Assembly: GCF_000739815.1 (NCBI RefSeq)
Contig: NZ_BBJJ01000001.1
Coordinates: 310,001 to 374,000, forward strand
DNA: 64,000 nt
Direction of reading: 5' to 3'
DNA from: Paraburkholderia mimosarum LMG 23256 = NBRC 106338
Lineage (GTDB): Bacteria > Pseudomonadota > Gammaproteobacteria > Burkholderiales > Burkholderiaceae
Shown here: positions 33,573 through 41,048 of the stretch, one piece after another
How the letters are laid out: every line of letters starts with the position of its first letter
How positions within the stretch are numbered: position 1 is the first letter of the stretch
Program-made: the position numbers and the translations under genes
The notes under the pieces: model-generated
What the model saw: only the letters and a program-made list of their open reading frames with translations
Databases searched by the model: none
Told to the model about the DNA's origin: nothing

Positions 33573-34586
33573 ATGAAATATCTTCCCCGGATTGCCGCGT
33601 TTGCGGGCCTGGCCGTCGCGGTCTGGCTCGTCTGGCACGCCGACGCGCGAGCGGTGCTCGGCTTGATGCGCGTGGCCGGCGCCGGGCTCGTCCTCGCGGG
33701 AATGGTCCATGTTCTGCCGATGCTCGCCAATGCAAGGAACTGGCAGATGCTGATGCGCGACCCGATCCGCCCGAACCTTTTTGGCGTGCTGCGCCTCGTC
33801 TGGATCCGCGAGTCCGTGAACGGCATGTTGCCCGTTGCGCGGATCGGCGGCGAAGTCGTGACGTTTCGCATGATGTGCAAGTGGGGCATGCAGCCGGCTC
33901 CCGCGATGGCCAGCCTCGTCGTCGACATTCAACTGACCCTCATCAGCCAGATGCTCTTTGCCATTGCGGCGATCGGCTATCTGATCGCTCTCGCGGGCTC
34001 GCGTGCGTGGCACCTCGCAGCAAGACTGGGCGGCGGCATTGCCATTTTCGTGGTCCTGCTCGCGGCGTTTTCACTCTTGCAGCGCGCGAGTCCGTTCGCT
34101 CGACTGACGAAACTGTTCAATCGCATGACGAGCGGCAAGTTCCGCTCACTCGTTGGGGAATCGGTGCAGATCGACGAGGCGATCAGCGGACTCTGGCAGC
34201 AACGCCGCATGATCCTTCGTTACCTGCTCATCTGGCAATCGCTCCAATGCATCGCGACGGCGCTCGAACTCTGGCTCGCGCTGCGTTTTCTCGGGGCGAA
34301 AAGCAATTTTTTGCAGGCACTCGCGCTCGAGTCGCTGACCCAGGCGCTCACCAGTATCGCGTTCTTTGTGCCCGGCGCGCTCGGCGTTCAGGAAGGCGGA
34401 TTTTTGCTGATCGGCACGGCGCTAGGGCTCAATCCTCAGCTATGCCTCGCGCTCGCGGGCGCGCGCCGGATTCGCGACATCGTCGTCTTTCTGCCCGGAC
34501 TCGTTGCATGGCAAGTCGTGGAATGGCGCGACAAGCGCCGGGCTCCGGCCCCCGGTAAAAGCGCTGCAGACGGTGAAGCGCGGTAG
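33573..34586 (+). CDS. HpnL/LPG-synthase-TM family membrane protein
   Basis: A 337-residue integral membrane protein with about eight hydrophobic segments. It belongs to the UPF0104/lysylphosphatidylglycerol synthase transmembrane family, with closest resemblance to HpnL-like proteins. Signals include NARNWQMLMR, RLVWIRESVNGMLPVARIGGEVVTFRM and the C-terminal FFVPGALGVQEGGFLLIG, a family hallmark. HpnL members are linked to hopanoid or lipid trafficking. No hopanoid genes are nearby, so the role is open. It is isolated and divergent from the remnant gene upstream. Confidence 0.88.
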   Translation: MKYLPRIAAFAGLAVAVWLVWHADARAVLGLMRVAGAGLVLAGMVHVLPMLANARNWQMLMRDPIRPNLFGVLRLVWIRESVNGMLPVARIGGEVVTFRMMCKWGMQPAPAMASLVVDIQLTLISQMLFAIAAIGYLIALAGSRAWHLAARLGGGIAIFVVLLAAFSLLQRASPFARLTKLFNRMTSGKFRSLVGESVQIDEAISGLWQQRRMILRYLLIWQSLQCIATALELWLALRFLGAKSNFLQALALESLTQALTSIAFFVPGALGVQEGGFLLIGTALGLNPQLCLALAGARRIRDIVVFLPGLVAWQVVEWRDKRRAPAPGKSAADGEAR

Positions 34587-34644
34587 ACACGCGCACCTGG
34601 TGTCAAGGGAAACGCAGAGACCGCCGCGTGCCCGAGCGATTTTC

Positions 34645-34860
34645 TCAACTCTCGTATTTGAACGACACCGACACCCGGGCCCGATATTCAACCACCTTGT
34701 CGTTCTCGATCTTGATGTCAAGCTTGCAGACCTCGGCGATACGCAGGTCACGCAGTGAACCCGCTGCCGTTTCCACCGCATTTCTTGCGGCTTCCTCCCA
34801 TGAGGTCGGGCTCGTTCCGATGATTTCCGTAACCTTGTAGACACTGGATTCCGTGGTCAT
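34645..34860 (-). CDS. Dodecin (flavin-binding dodecamer)
   Basis: A 71-residue protein of the dodecin family, which forms hollow dodecamers that store flavin or CoA. The sequence VYKVTEIIGTSPTSWEEAARNAVETA followed by LRDLRIAEV and the strand VVEYRARVSVSFKYE is diagnostic. The tryptophan in SWEEA is the usual flavin-stacking residue. GGAG lies upstream of ATG. It converges with the HpnL-like gene 58 bp away. Confidence 0.95.
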   Translation of the reverse strand: MTTESSVYKVTEIIGTSPTSWEEAARNAVETAAGSLRDLRIAEVCKLDIKIENDKVVEYRARVSVSFKYES

Positions 34861-35271
34861 GTCTTTCTCCGCGTTGAAGTGGGCGAAGCCTACGTGGCGC
34901 ATTTGGCGTGCCTTGCGCAGACGATGGCGGGAGCGAGGGCCTCGTGTACGTGACCGGAAGGTGGTCACGTTGGGGGGGTATCGTCAGCTTCGGTTCTTCG
35001 AAATAGTTTGCAAAACGAAATAAAAGTGTAATTTTATGGAAAGCACGGGTGCCAAGGAGGTTCTCCGAGCAACGGTTCCTACTTCGCAAATTTCGGAGAC
35101 CAAATCGATGAGAGAACTGCGTATTGATGAATGGATGAATGGATGAATGGATGAATTGGAACGGGTTGCGGGGGCCACCATATCTGGCGATATCGTCGGA
35201 GCAGGTGTTCATCCTGGAATGGGTCCTTCGTTAACGGCATGGAGCAACGCCGTATCTGAGTTTCTACAGCC
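34861..35271. other. AT-rich intergenic stretch with tandem repeat
   Basis: No supported gene in these 411 bases. From about 34990 the composition turns AT-rich (for example a run around 35010-35035 rich in A and T), unlike the surrounding DNA. Contains four 8-bp tandem repeats at 35126. A weak promoter-like pair, TTTGCA then TAATTT 16 bases later, lies near 35006-35035. Confidence 0.6.
35126..35157 (+). repeat. 8-bp tandem repeat, four copies (GATGAATG)
   Basis: Three exact GATGAATG units and a fourth with one change (GATGAATT) are arranged head to tail. It lies in non-coding AT-rich sequence. The 8-bp period is not a multiple of three, so it would be frame-shifting if coding. A possible phase-variable or replication-slippage tract. 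Confidence 0.9.
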
Positions 35272-35640
35272 ATGACAATCCCATTAATGCTTGTACTGAC
35301 GACGCTCATCCCGGAAGTCAGGGGGCTTTCAAAAAACGAACTCGAATCCCTCGTGGAATCAGCGAGGCAATCGTCCATTCCGAGAATAAAGAAATATTCG
35401 GGGTACTCATTTGTCGTGTCATTCTTTCTTCCGCCCATCTTATTCGCGTCTGCATACATCAAATGGGGGGTGATTTCACATGAGATGCCATTCCTTTTTT
35501 GCGGAATGATAGGAATGTTAGGGTTGCTCTCACTTCTTTCAAACTCGCTTTTGACATCGATATTCAACACCATGATTCTCAAGCCAGCGATTCATGAGCA
35601 GCTGAACAAGAAACCGCGGCCCCTCAAGCCATCGGCTTGA
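35272..35640 (+). CDS. Hypothetical membrane protein in AT-rich island
   Basis: A 122-residue protein with two hydrophobic segments (about residues 45-65 and 75-97) and a Lys/Pro-rich C-terminus. Base composition is clearly lower in G+C than neighbours, and codons such as ATA, AAA and TTA, rare elsewhere in the window, are used. No Shine-Dalgarno is obvious before the ATG, so the start is uncertain. I recognise no family. Composition suggests recent acquisition. It ends 37 bp before the convergent ligase gene. Confidence 0.6.
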   Translation: MTIPLMLVLTTLIPEVRGLSKNELESLVESARQSSIPRIKKYSGYSFVVSFFLPPILFASAYIKWGVISHEMPFLFCGMIGMLGLLSLLSNSLLTSIFNTMILKPAIHEQLNKKPRPLKPSA

Positions 35641-35677
35641 CGAACCCATCACTGCGATGTCTGTCTCGCGAATTCCC

Positions 35678-37342
35678 TCATCTGCGCGTATCGCTCAAAA
35701 ATCCCTTGAGCATCTCTAGCGTATCCGCGTCCTCGACTGACTTGTCGGTGCGCCATCGCAGCATCCGTGGAAATCGGACCGCCACGCCCGACTTGTGCCG
35801 GGGGCTCGCCTGAATCCCTTCGAAGCCGATTTCGAACACCAGCGTCGGCGTGACGCTGCGCACGGGCCCGAACTTCTCGATAGTCGTCTTGCGCACGATT
35901 GCATCGACCCTGCGGATTTCTTCGTCGGTGAGTCCGGAGTAGGCCTTCGCGAACGGCACCAGCGTGCGCACGCCGTCGGCTTCGTCCCAGACCGCGAACG
36001 TGTAGTCGGTGAAGAGACTGGCGCGCCGGCCATGACCGGGTTGGGCGTATAGCAGCACGGCGTCGACCGAATACGGGTCGATCTTCCATTTCCACCAGGT
36101 GCCCGATGCCTTGGTGCGTCCGACACCGTACATCGAGATTCGCTGCTTCAACATCAGCCCTTCGACGCCGCGTGCGCGGCTTTCCTCGCGCAGCCGCGTG
36201 ATTGCGGACCAGTCCGCGGCGACAACAACCGGCGATACGCGCAAGTCGACCGCAACCGTCCGCGGCAACGACTCGGCGAGCGTATCGAGCCGGGCACGCC
36301 GTATCGCGAGCGGTTCCATGCGCAGGTCGCGCGCGTCGGCTTCGAGCAGGTCGTATGCGACCATCGCAGCCGGCGATTCGCTGAGCACCTTTCTGGTCAG
36401 CGACTTGCGCGCGATGCGCGGCTGCAGACGCGCGAACGGTAGCGGCGCGCCGGCGCCGCGTTCCCACGCGAGAATTTCTCCGTCTATGACCGTGCCGTCC
36501 GGCAATGCAGCGCCGATTTCCGCGAGTTCCGGAAAACGCTCGGTCACGAGGTCTTCGCCGCGCGACCAGATCCAGACGCGTCCCGCGCGCTTGACGAGTT
36601 GCGCGCGAATGCCATCCCATTTCCATTCGATGATCCAGTCTGCGATCGGGCCCAGCGTCGCGGGATCGCTCTGCAAGGGATGGGCGAGAAAGAACGGATA
36701 GGGCAGGCCCACGTCGCTTGCTTGCGGTGTGTCGAGATCGTCGCCATCGGCTGCCGGGGCGATCAGCCGAAGATAGCCGGCCGCGCTCGGCGCCTTGTGA
36801 GAATGCGTCCAGCCGACGATGCGCTGCGCAATGCGCTTGTGGTCGATGCCGGCCACTTGCGCGAGCGCGCGCACGACGAGTTGACGCGACACGCCGACAC
36901 GAAAACCCCCGCCGATGAGCTTGGTGAGCAAGAACCGCTCGCTCCAGTTCAATTCGTCCCAATAGGCAATGAGACGTTCGCGCACGTGGTCGGGCTCGCT
37001 GCCTCGCAAGATGAGCAGCCGCTGCTCGACCCATTGCGCGAGACCTAGCTCCGATTCGCGCGAAGCCGGCGGCAGCACATGAGCGATCGTCTCGGCCAGA
37101 TCGCCGACGGCCTGATACGACTCGTCGAAGAGCCACTGCGGCAGGCCGGCGCGCTCGCGCGCGCATTCGGTCAGCACGCGAGTCGGCACCGACTGGCGAG
37201 GCTTGCCGCCCGCGAGGAAGTACGATGCCCAGGCCGCGTCTTCGGGTTCGGCGCCGGAAAAATAGGCGATCAAGGCGTCGAGCTTGTCGTTGGTGGAGGT
37301 CGTCGCGTCGAGCGCCGAGTAGAGCGCAGCGAACCGTCTCAT
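35678..37342 (-). CDS. ATP-dependent DNA ligase, cisplatin-damage-response type
   Basis: A 554-residue ATP-dependent DNA ligase. The N-terminal DNA-binding domain (about 1-200) is followed by the nucleotidyltransferase domain with the adenylation lysine in WKWDGIR (Lys241), TVIDGEILAW (motif III) and VEGLMLKQ (motif IV). The oligonucleotide-binding domain ends with the TLVFEIGFEGIQASPRHKSGVAVRFPR motifs. It matches the ligase group found with a metallo-beta-lactamase exonuclease and involved in DNA damage resistance. It overlaps the exonuclease gene by 4 bp (ATGA). Lhr-type helicase and PdeM partners are not in the window. Confidence 0.93.
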   Translation of the reverse strand: MRRFAALYSALDATTSTNDKLDALIAYFSGAEPEDAAWASYFLAGGKPRQSVPTRVLTECARERAGLPQWLFDESYQAVGDLAETIAHVLPPASRESELGLAQWVEQRLLILRGSEPDHVRERLIAYWDELNWSERFLLTKLIGGGFRVGVSRQLVVRALAQVAGIDHKRIAQRIVGWTHSHKAPSAAGYLRLIAPAADGDDLDTPQASDVGLPYPFFLAHPLQSDPATLGPIADWIIEWKWDGIRAQLVKRAGRVWIWSRGEDLVTERFPELAEIGAALPDGTVIDGEILAWERGAGAPLPFARLQPRIARKSLTRKVLSESPAAMVAYDLLEADARDLRMEPLAIRRARLDTLAESLPRTVAVDLRVSPVVVAADWSAITRLREESRARGVEGLMLKQRISMYGVGRTKASGTWWKWKIDPYSVDAVLLYAQPGHGRRASLFTDYTFAVWDEADGVRTLVPFAKAYSGLTDEEIRRVDAIVRKTTIEKFGPVRSVTPTLVFEIGFEGIQASPRHKSGVAVRFPRMLRWRTDKSVEDADTLEMLKGFLSDTRR

Positions 37343-38385
37343 GGCTGCGCGTTCTCCGTGGGGGCGGGCACGGCATCCGCCTCGATCGCGTCGCCGCCAT
37401 ATTCGGTCGTGAAGGTGCCGGCATCGAGTCCGCGTTCGGAAAGCCACCGCACCATGGGCTCGATATAGCCATGCGTGACGATCACGCGTTCCGCACCGGT
37501 TGCGTCGATGGCCTGCTGAAGGCCGGGCCAGTCCGCATGATCCGATAGCACGAATCCCCGGTCGACGCCGCGCCGGCGTCTCGCGCCGCGCAAGCGCATC
37601 CAGCCGGACGCCAATGCGTCGCGATAGTCGCCGAAGCGCCGCATCCAGGTGCTGCCTTGCGCCGAAGGCGGCGCGATGATCAGCGCATGGCTGAATGCGG
37701 CCTTCTCGCGCGCCGGGATTTCGGCCACGAGGCGCGTGACGGGCAAGTCGACGGCTGCCTCGCGGTAGATGCGATTCAGCGGCTCGACGGCGCCGTGGCA
37801 GAAGATCGGGCCGATGCCCCGGTCCACCCCGGCCAGCACGCGCTGCGCCTTGCCCAAGGAGTAGCAGAACAGCACCGAGGCCAGTCCCGCCGCCGCGTTG
37901 CGTCGCCACCATGCGTCGATGGCGTCGAATACGGCCTGCGAGGGCTCCCATCGGTAAACGGGCAAGCCGAATGTCGATTCCGTGATGAATGTATGGCACC
38001 GCACCGGTTCGAACGGTGCGCAGGTCGGGTCCGGTTCGATCTTGTAGTCGCCCGATGCGACCCATACGCGCCCGCCGTGCTCGACCCGCACCTGCGATGA
38101 ACCGAGCACGTGCCCGGCCGGATGCAGCGACACGCGCACGCCGTTGATGTCGATCGGTTCGCCATACGCGAGCCCTTGCACCGGGATGCCGGGCAATCGT
38201 GCCAGCAACGCGCCCACTCCCGCCTGCGCGCAAAGGTAGTGGCGATGGCCGGGCCGCGCATGGTCGGCGTGCGCATGCGTCACGATCGCCCGCTCGACAG
38301 GCCGCCAGGGATCGATATGGAACGCCCCTGCCGGGCAGTACAGCCCCTCGGGATGCGCAACGATCAAATCGGAGGACGTCTCCAT
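37339..38385 (-). CDS. Ligase-associated metallo-beta-lactamase DNA exonuclease
   Basis: A 348-residue beta-lactamase-fold nuclease. The metal site H-x-H-x-D-H is visible in VTHAHADHARPG, with further ligands in LHPAGHVLGSSQ, ASGDYKIEPDP and VTHGYIEPMVRW. This group (ligase-associated exonuclease) trims DNA ends before sealing by the co-encoded ligase. Coupled translation with the ligase supports a joint function. No signal peptide or membrane segment, so cytoplasmic. The upstream region of about 200 bp is free of genes and likely holds the promoter. Confidence 0.93.
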   Translation of the reverse strand: METSSDLIVAHPEGLYCPAGAFHIDPWRPVERAIVTHAHADHARPGHRHYLCAQAGVGALLARLPGIPVQGLAYGEPIDINGVRVSLHPAGHVLGSSQVRVEHGGRVWVASGDYKIEPDPTCAPFEPVRCHTFITESTFGLPVYRWEPSQAVFDAIDAWWRRNAAAGLASVLFCYSLGKAQRVLAGVDRGIGPIFCHGAVEPLNRIYREAAVDLPVTRLVAEIPAREKAAFSHALIIAPPSAQGSTWMRRFGDYRDALASGWMRLRGARRRRGVDRGFVLSDHADWPGLQQAIDATGAERVIVTHGYIEPMVRWLSERGLDAGTFTTEYGGDAIEADAVPAPTENAQP

Positions 38386-38595
38386 GTGTCTGCAGTCGCC
38401 GCTTTGACGACGGCCGGGGGCCGGGCGGGGATTGTGAAAGAGAACTGAGGGTTGACGAAGATTCGCGCAGACAGCAATGGGCGTGCCTGATCAAGGCAAT
38501 CGCGGAAGCCACGTCGGCGGCACGGCGGTTGCGGGAGTGTGCGCTACGTGCAGCCCATTCTTTCCAACGTGATCCATCGTACGAGGAGCGACGCC

Positions 38596-38823
38596 ATGCC
38601 GTCATCTCATCACTCGAATGCCAGGAACCCGCAAATCCGCAAGTTCATCGATGTCCAAAAGGCGCTCAAAGGCGCGGACTATCCCGCGCAGAAGCAAGAC
38701 CTGCTGAAGACCGCGAAACAGAACCACGCGGACGAAGACGTCATGCAGGCGCTCGCCGGGCTTGGCGACGAGACCTTCGAAAGTCCCGCGGCCGTTTCGA
38801 AGGCGGTCGGTAACGAGCAATAG
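38596..38823 (+). CDS. DUF2795-family small protein
   Basis: A 75-residue protein with the DUF2795 pattern. Residues 15-72 contain IRKFIDVQKALKGADYPAQK, LLKTAKQNHADEDVMQAL and FESPAAVSKAVG, a small helical domain of unknown function found in many stress-adapted bacteria. GAGGAG lies 7 bases upstream of the ATG. A stem-loop follows within 31 bp of the stop. Unrelated neighbours, so likely a single-gene transcript. Confidence 0.85.
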   Translation: MPSSHHSNARNPQIRKFIDVQKALKGADYPAQKQDLLKTAKQNHADEDVMQALAGLGDETFESPAAVSKAVGNEQ

Positions 38824-38853
38824 GCTGTTGCCCATTCGTGCAGGCATCGGCGT

Positions 38854-38873
38854 CGACGCGGCGAAACGCGTCG
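38854..38873 (+). terminator. Stem-loop after the DUF2795 gene
   Basis: CGACGCG (38854-38860) pairs perfectly with CGCGTCG (38867-38873) around a GCGAAA loop, 31 bases after the stop codon. No T-run. Confidence 0.4.
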
Positions 38874-38927
38874 GCGGGTCTGTGCGCGTGCTAAAGGCTG
38901 GCCACCTTTACCCAAAGGCGCGAAACC

Positions 38928-40802
38928 ATGTCCAGACATCCGATCGATCCTCACCTGCACCAACACGCGCATTGCCTGTCCTTCGGCGCGCAAATCGTCG
39001 AGGCGCAGCAAGGCAGTCCGCGTACGCGGTTTCGCTTGTGGGCCCCGTCACGCGAGCGGGTGCAACTCGAGATCGAGTGTTCGGGCAGCACGGCGCCGAA
39101 ATCGATCGACATGGAGGCGACCGGCGACGGCTGGTTCGAAGCGCAAGCCGAAGCAGGCGCCGGTACGCTGTATCGCTATCGTCTCGACGAGCACCTCGCC
39201 GTGCCCGATCCTGCTTCGCGTTTTCAGCCCCGCGATGTGCACGGTCCCAGCGAAGTCGTCGATCCGTGCGCGTATCGCTGGATTCACACCGGCTGGCGTG
39301 GCAGGCCGTGGGAAGAGACGGTGCTCTACGAACTGCACGTAGGCGCGATGGGCGGTTACGCGGGCGTCGTGGCGCGCCTGCCCGAACTCGCGCAGCTGGG
39401 CATCACGGCAATCGAGCTCATGCCGATCAACGACTTCTCCGGCACGCGCAATTGGGGATATGACGGCGTGCTGCCCTACGCGCCCGATTCCGCGTATGGT
39501 CGTCCCGAAGCGTTGAAGCAGCTCATCGACACCGCCCACGGCCTTGGCTTGATGGTGTTTCTCGATGTCGTATACAACCACTTCGGCCCGGACGGAAATT
39601 ATCTGCATACCTACGCAAAGCCGTTTTTCCGCGAAGCCGTGCACACGCCGTGGGGACCGGCGATCGATTTCGAACGCCCGCAGGTGCGCGACTTCTTCAT
39701 TGAGAACGCGCTGTACTGGCTCAACGAATATCGTTTCGACGGCCTGCGTCTCGACGCAGTGCACGCGATCAACGACGACGAATGGCTGCGCGAGCTTGCC
39801 GATCGGGTGGGCAATGCGGTCGAAGCCGAACGCCATGTCCATCTCGTGCTGGAGAACGAGCACAACACGGCGAGCTTGCTCGACCACCACTTCGACGCGC
39901 AATGGAACGATGATGCGCACAACGCACTGCACGTCCTGCTAACCGGCGAAAGCGAGGGCTATTACGGCGCGTATTCCCAAGGGCCGATCGAAAAGCTCGC
40001 GCGCGTGCTTGCCGAAGGCTTCGCCTGGCAGGGCGATCCCTCGCCGATTCACGACGGTGCCCCGCGCGGCGAGCCAAGCGCGCATCTGCCGCCGACGGCG
40101 TTCGTGATGTTCCTGCAAAACCACGATCAGGTCGGCAATCGCGCAATGGGCGAGCGTCTGCGCTCGCTCACCGACGACCGCTCGCTTCGCGCCGCGACGG
40201 GCCTGCTACTGCTCTCGCCGCAGATTCCGCTGCTGTTCATGGAAGAGCAATACGGCTCGAAGCACCCGTTCCTGTTCTTCACCGATTATCACGACGAACT
40301 CGCCGATGCCGTCTGCGCGGGCCGTCGCCGCGAATTCGCGAAGTTTTCGGCCTTCGCCGATGAAAAGCGCCGTGCGCAAATTCCGGATCCCAACGACAAG
40401 CGAACGTTCGAGAGGTCATCGCCGAATATGGCCGACAAGGAAGATGAACTCGATCGCCTCGACTGGCTGCACTTCTATCGGTCGGCGCTGACCGTGCGAG
40501 CGAAGTTCGTCACGCCGCGGCTGAAGGGCGCGAAAGCGCTCGGTGCCGACATCCTCGCTGAGAAGGCCCTGTTCGCCCGCTGGAAACTGGGCGACGGCGA
40601 AACGCTCGCGATCGCGCTCAATCTCGCGGACACGCCAGTCGCGCTTGCCGACGCACCGCAAGGCAAGGTCATCTTCGAAACACCGGCGCGTGCACGGGAC
40701 GCCACGAGCCACGGTGAGCTGGGCGCGCGAACGTTCGTGGCATGGCTCACCGGCGAGGTGAACGAATACGCCAGTGCGCACGACGCGCGGCATGTGCGCT
40801 GA
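38928..40802 (+). CDS. treZ: Malto-oligosyltrehalose trehalohydrolase
   Basis: A 624-residue GH13 enzyme that releases trehalose from maltooligosyl-trehalose. The N-terminal beta domain (about 15-100) includes RFRLWAPSRERVQLEI. The catalytic barrel has VVYNHFGPDGNYL (conserved region I), FDGLRLDAVHAI with nucleophile Asp, HLVLENEHN with acid/base Glu, and FLQNHDQVGNRA with the transition-state Asp. These fit TreZ better than branching enzyme or GlgX. Its partner treY is not in the window. Trehalose is an osmoprotectant, in keeping with neighbouring stress genes. Confidence 0.94.
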   Translation: MSRHPIDPHLHQHAHCLSFGAQIVEAQQGSPRTRFRLWAPSRERVQLEIECSGSTAPKSIDMEATGDGWFEAQAEAGAGTLYRYRLDEHLAVPDPASRFQPRDVHGPSEVVDPCAYRWIHTGWRGRPWEETVLYELHVGAMGGYAGVVARLPELAQLGITAIELMPINDFSGTRNWGYDGVLPYAPDSAYGRPEALKQLIDTAHGLGLMVFLDVVYNHFGPDGNYLHTYAKPFFREAVHTPWGPAIDFERPQVRDFFIENALYWLNEYRFDGLRLDAVHAINDDEWLRELADRVGNAVEAERHVHLVLENEHNTASLLDHHFDAQWNDDAHNALHVLLTGESEGYYGAYSQGPIEKLARVLAEGFAWQGDPSPIHDGAPRGEPSAHLPPTAFVMFLQNHDQVGNRAMGERLRSLTDDRSLRAATGLLLLSPQIPLLFMEEQYGSKHPFLFFTDYHDELADAVCAGRRREFAKFSAFADEKRRAQIPDPNDKRTFERSSPNMADKEDELDRLDWLHFYRSALTVRAKFVTPRLKGAKALGADILAEKALFARWKLGDGETLAIALNLADTPVALADAPQGKVIFETPARARDATSHGELGARTFVAWLTGEVNEYASAHDARHVR

Positions 40803-41048
40803 GCGGTCCCGCTGCGCATTCGCTTTGCCATGCGCCTTGTTGCGCGCTTTGTTGCGCGCGATCGCCGCGCGGCATGCAATCTGCGCACCAGGAAGCAAGA
40901 CGCGTGATGAATCGCTTTGTCAGCAGTCTCTTCTTTCGCGGAAGGCGTCTTTGAGCGCGCCGTCACACCTGGTGAAGCACATGCCGGTCGTCGGTGAACC
41001 GGAATCCTCCGGCCTCTCGCCGGCGGCCAGGCGAAAAAGGAGCTTTGC

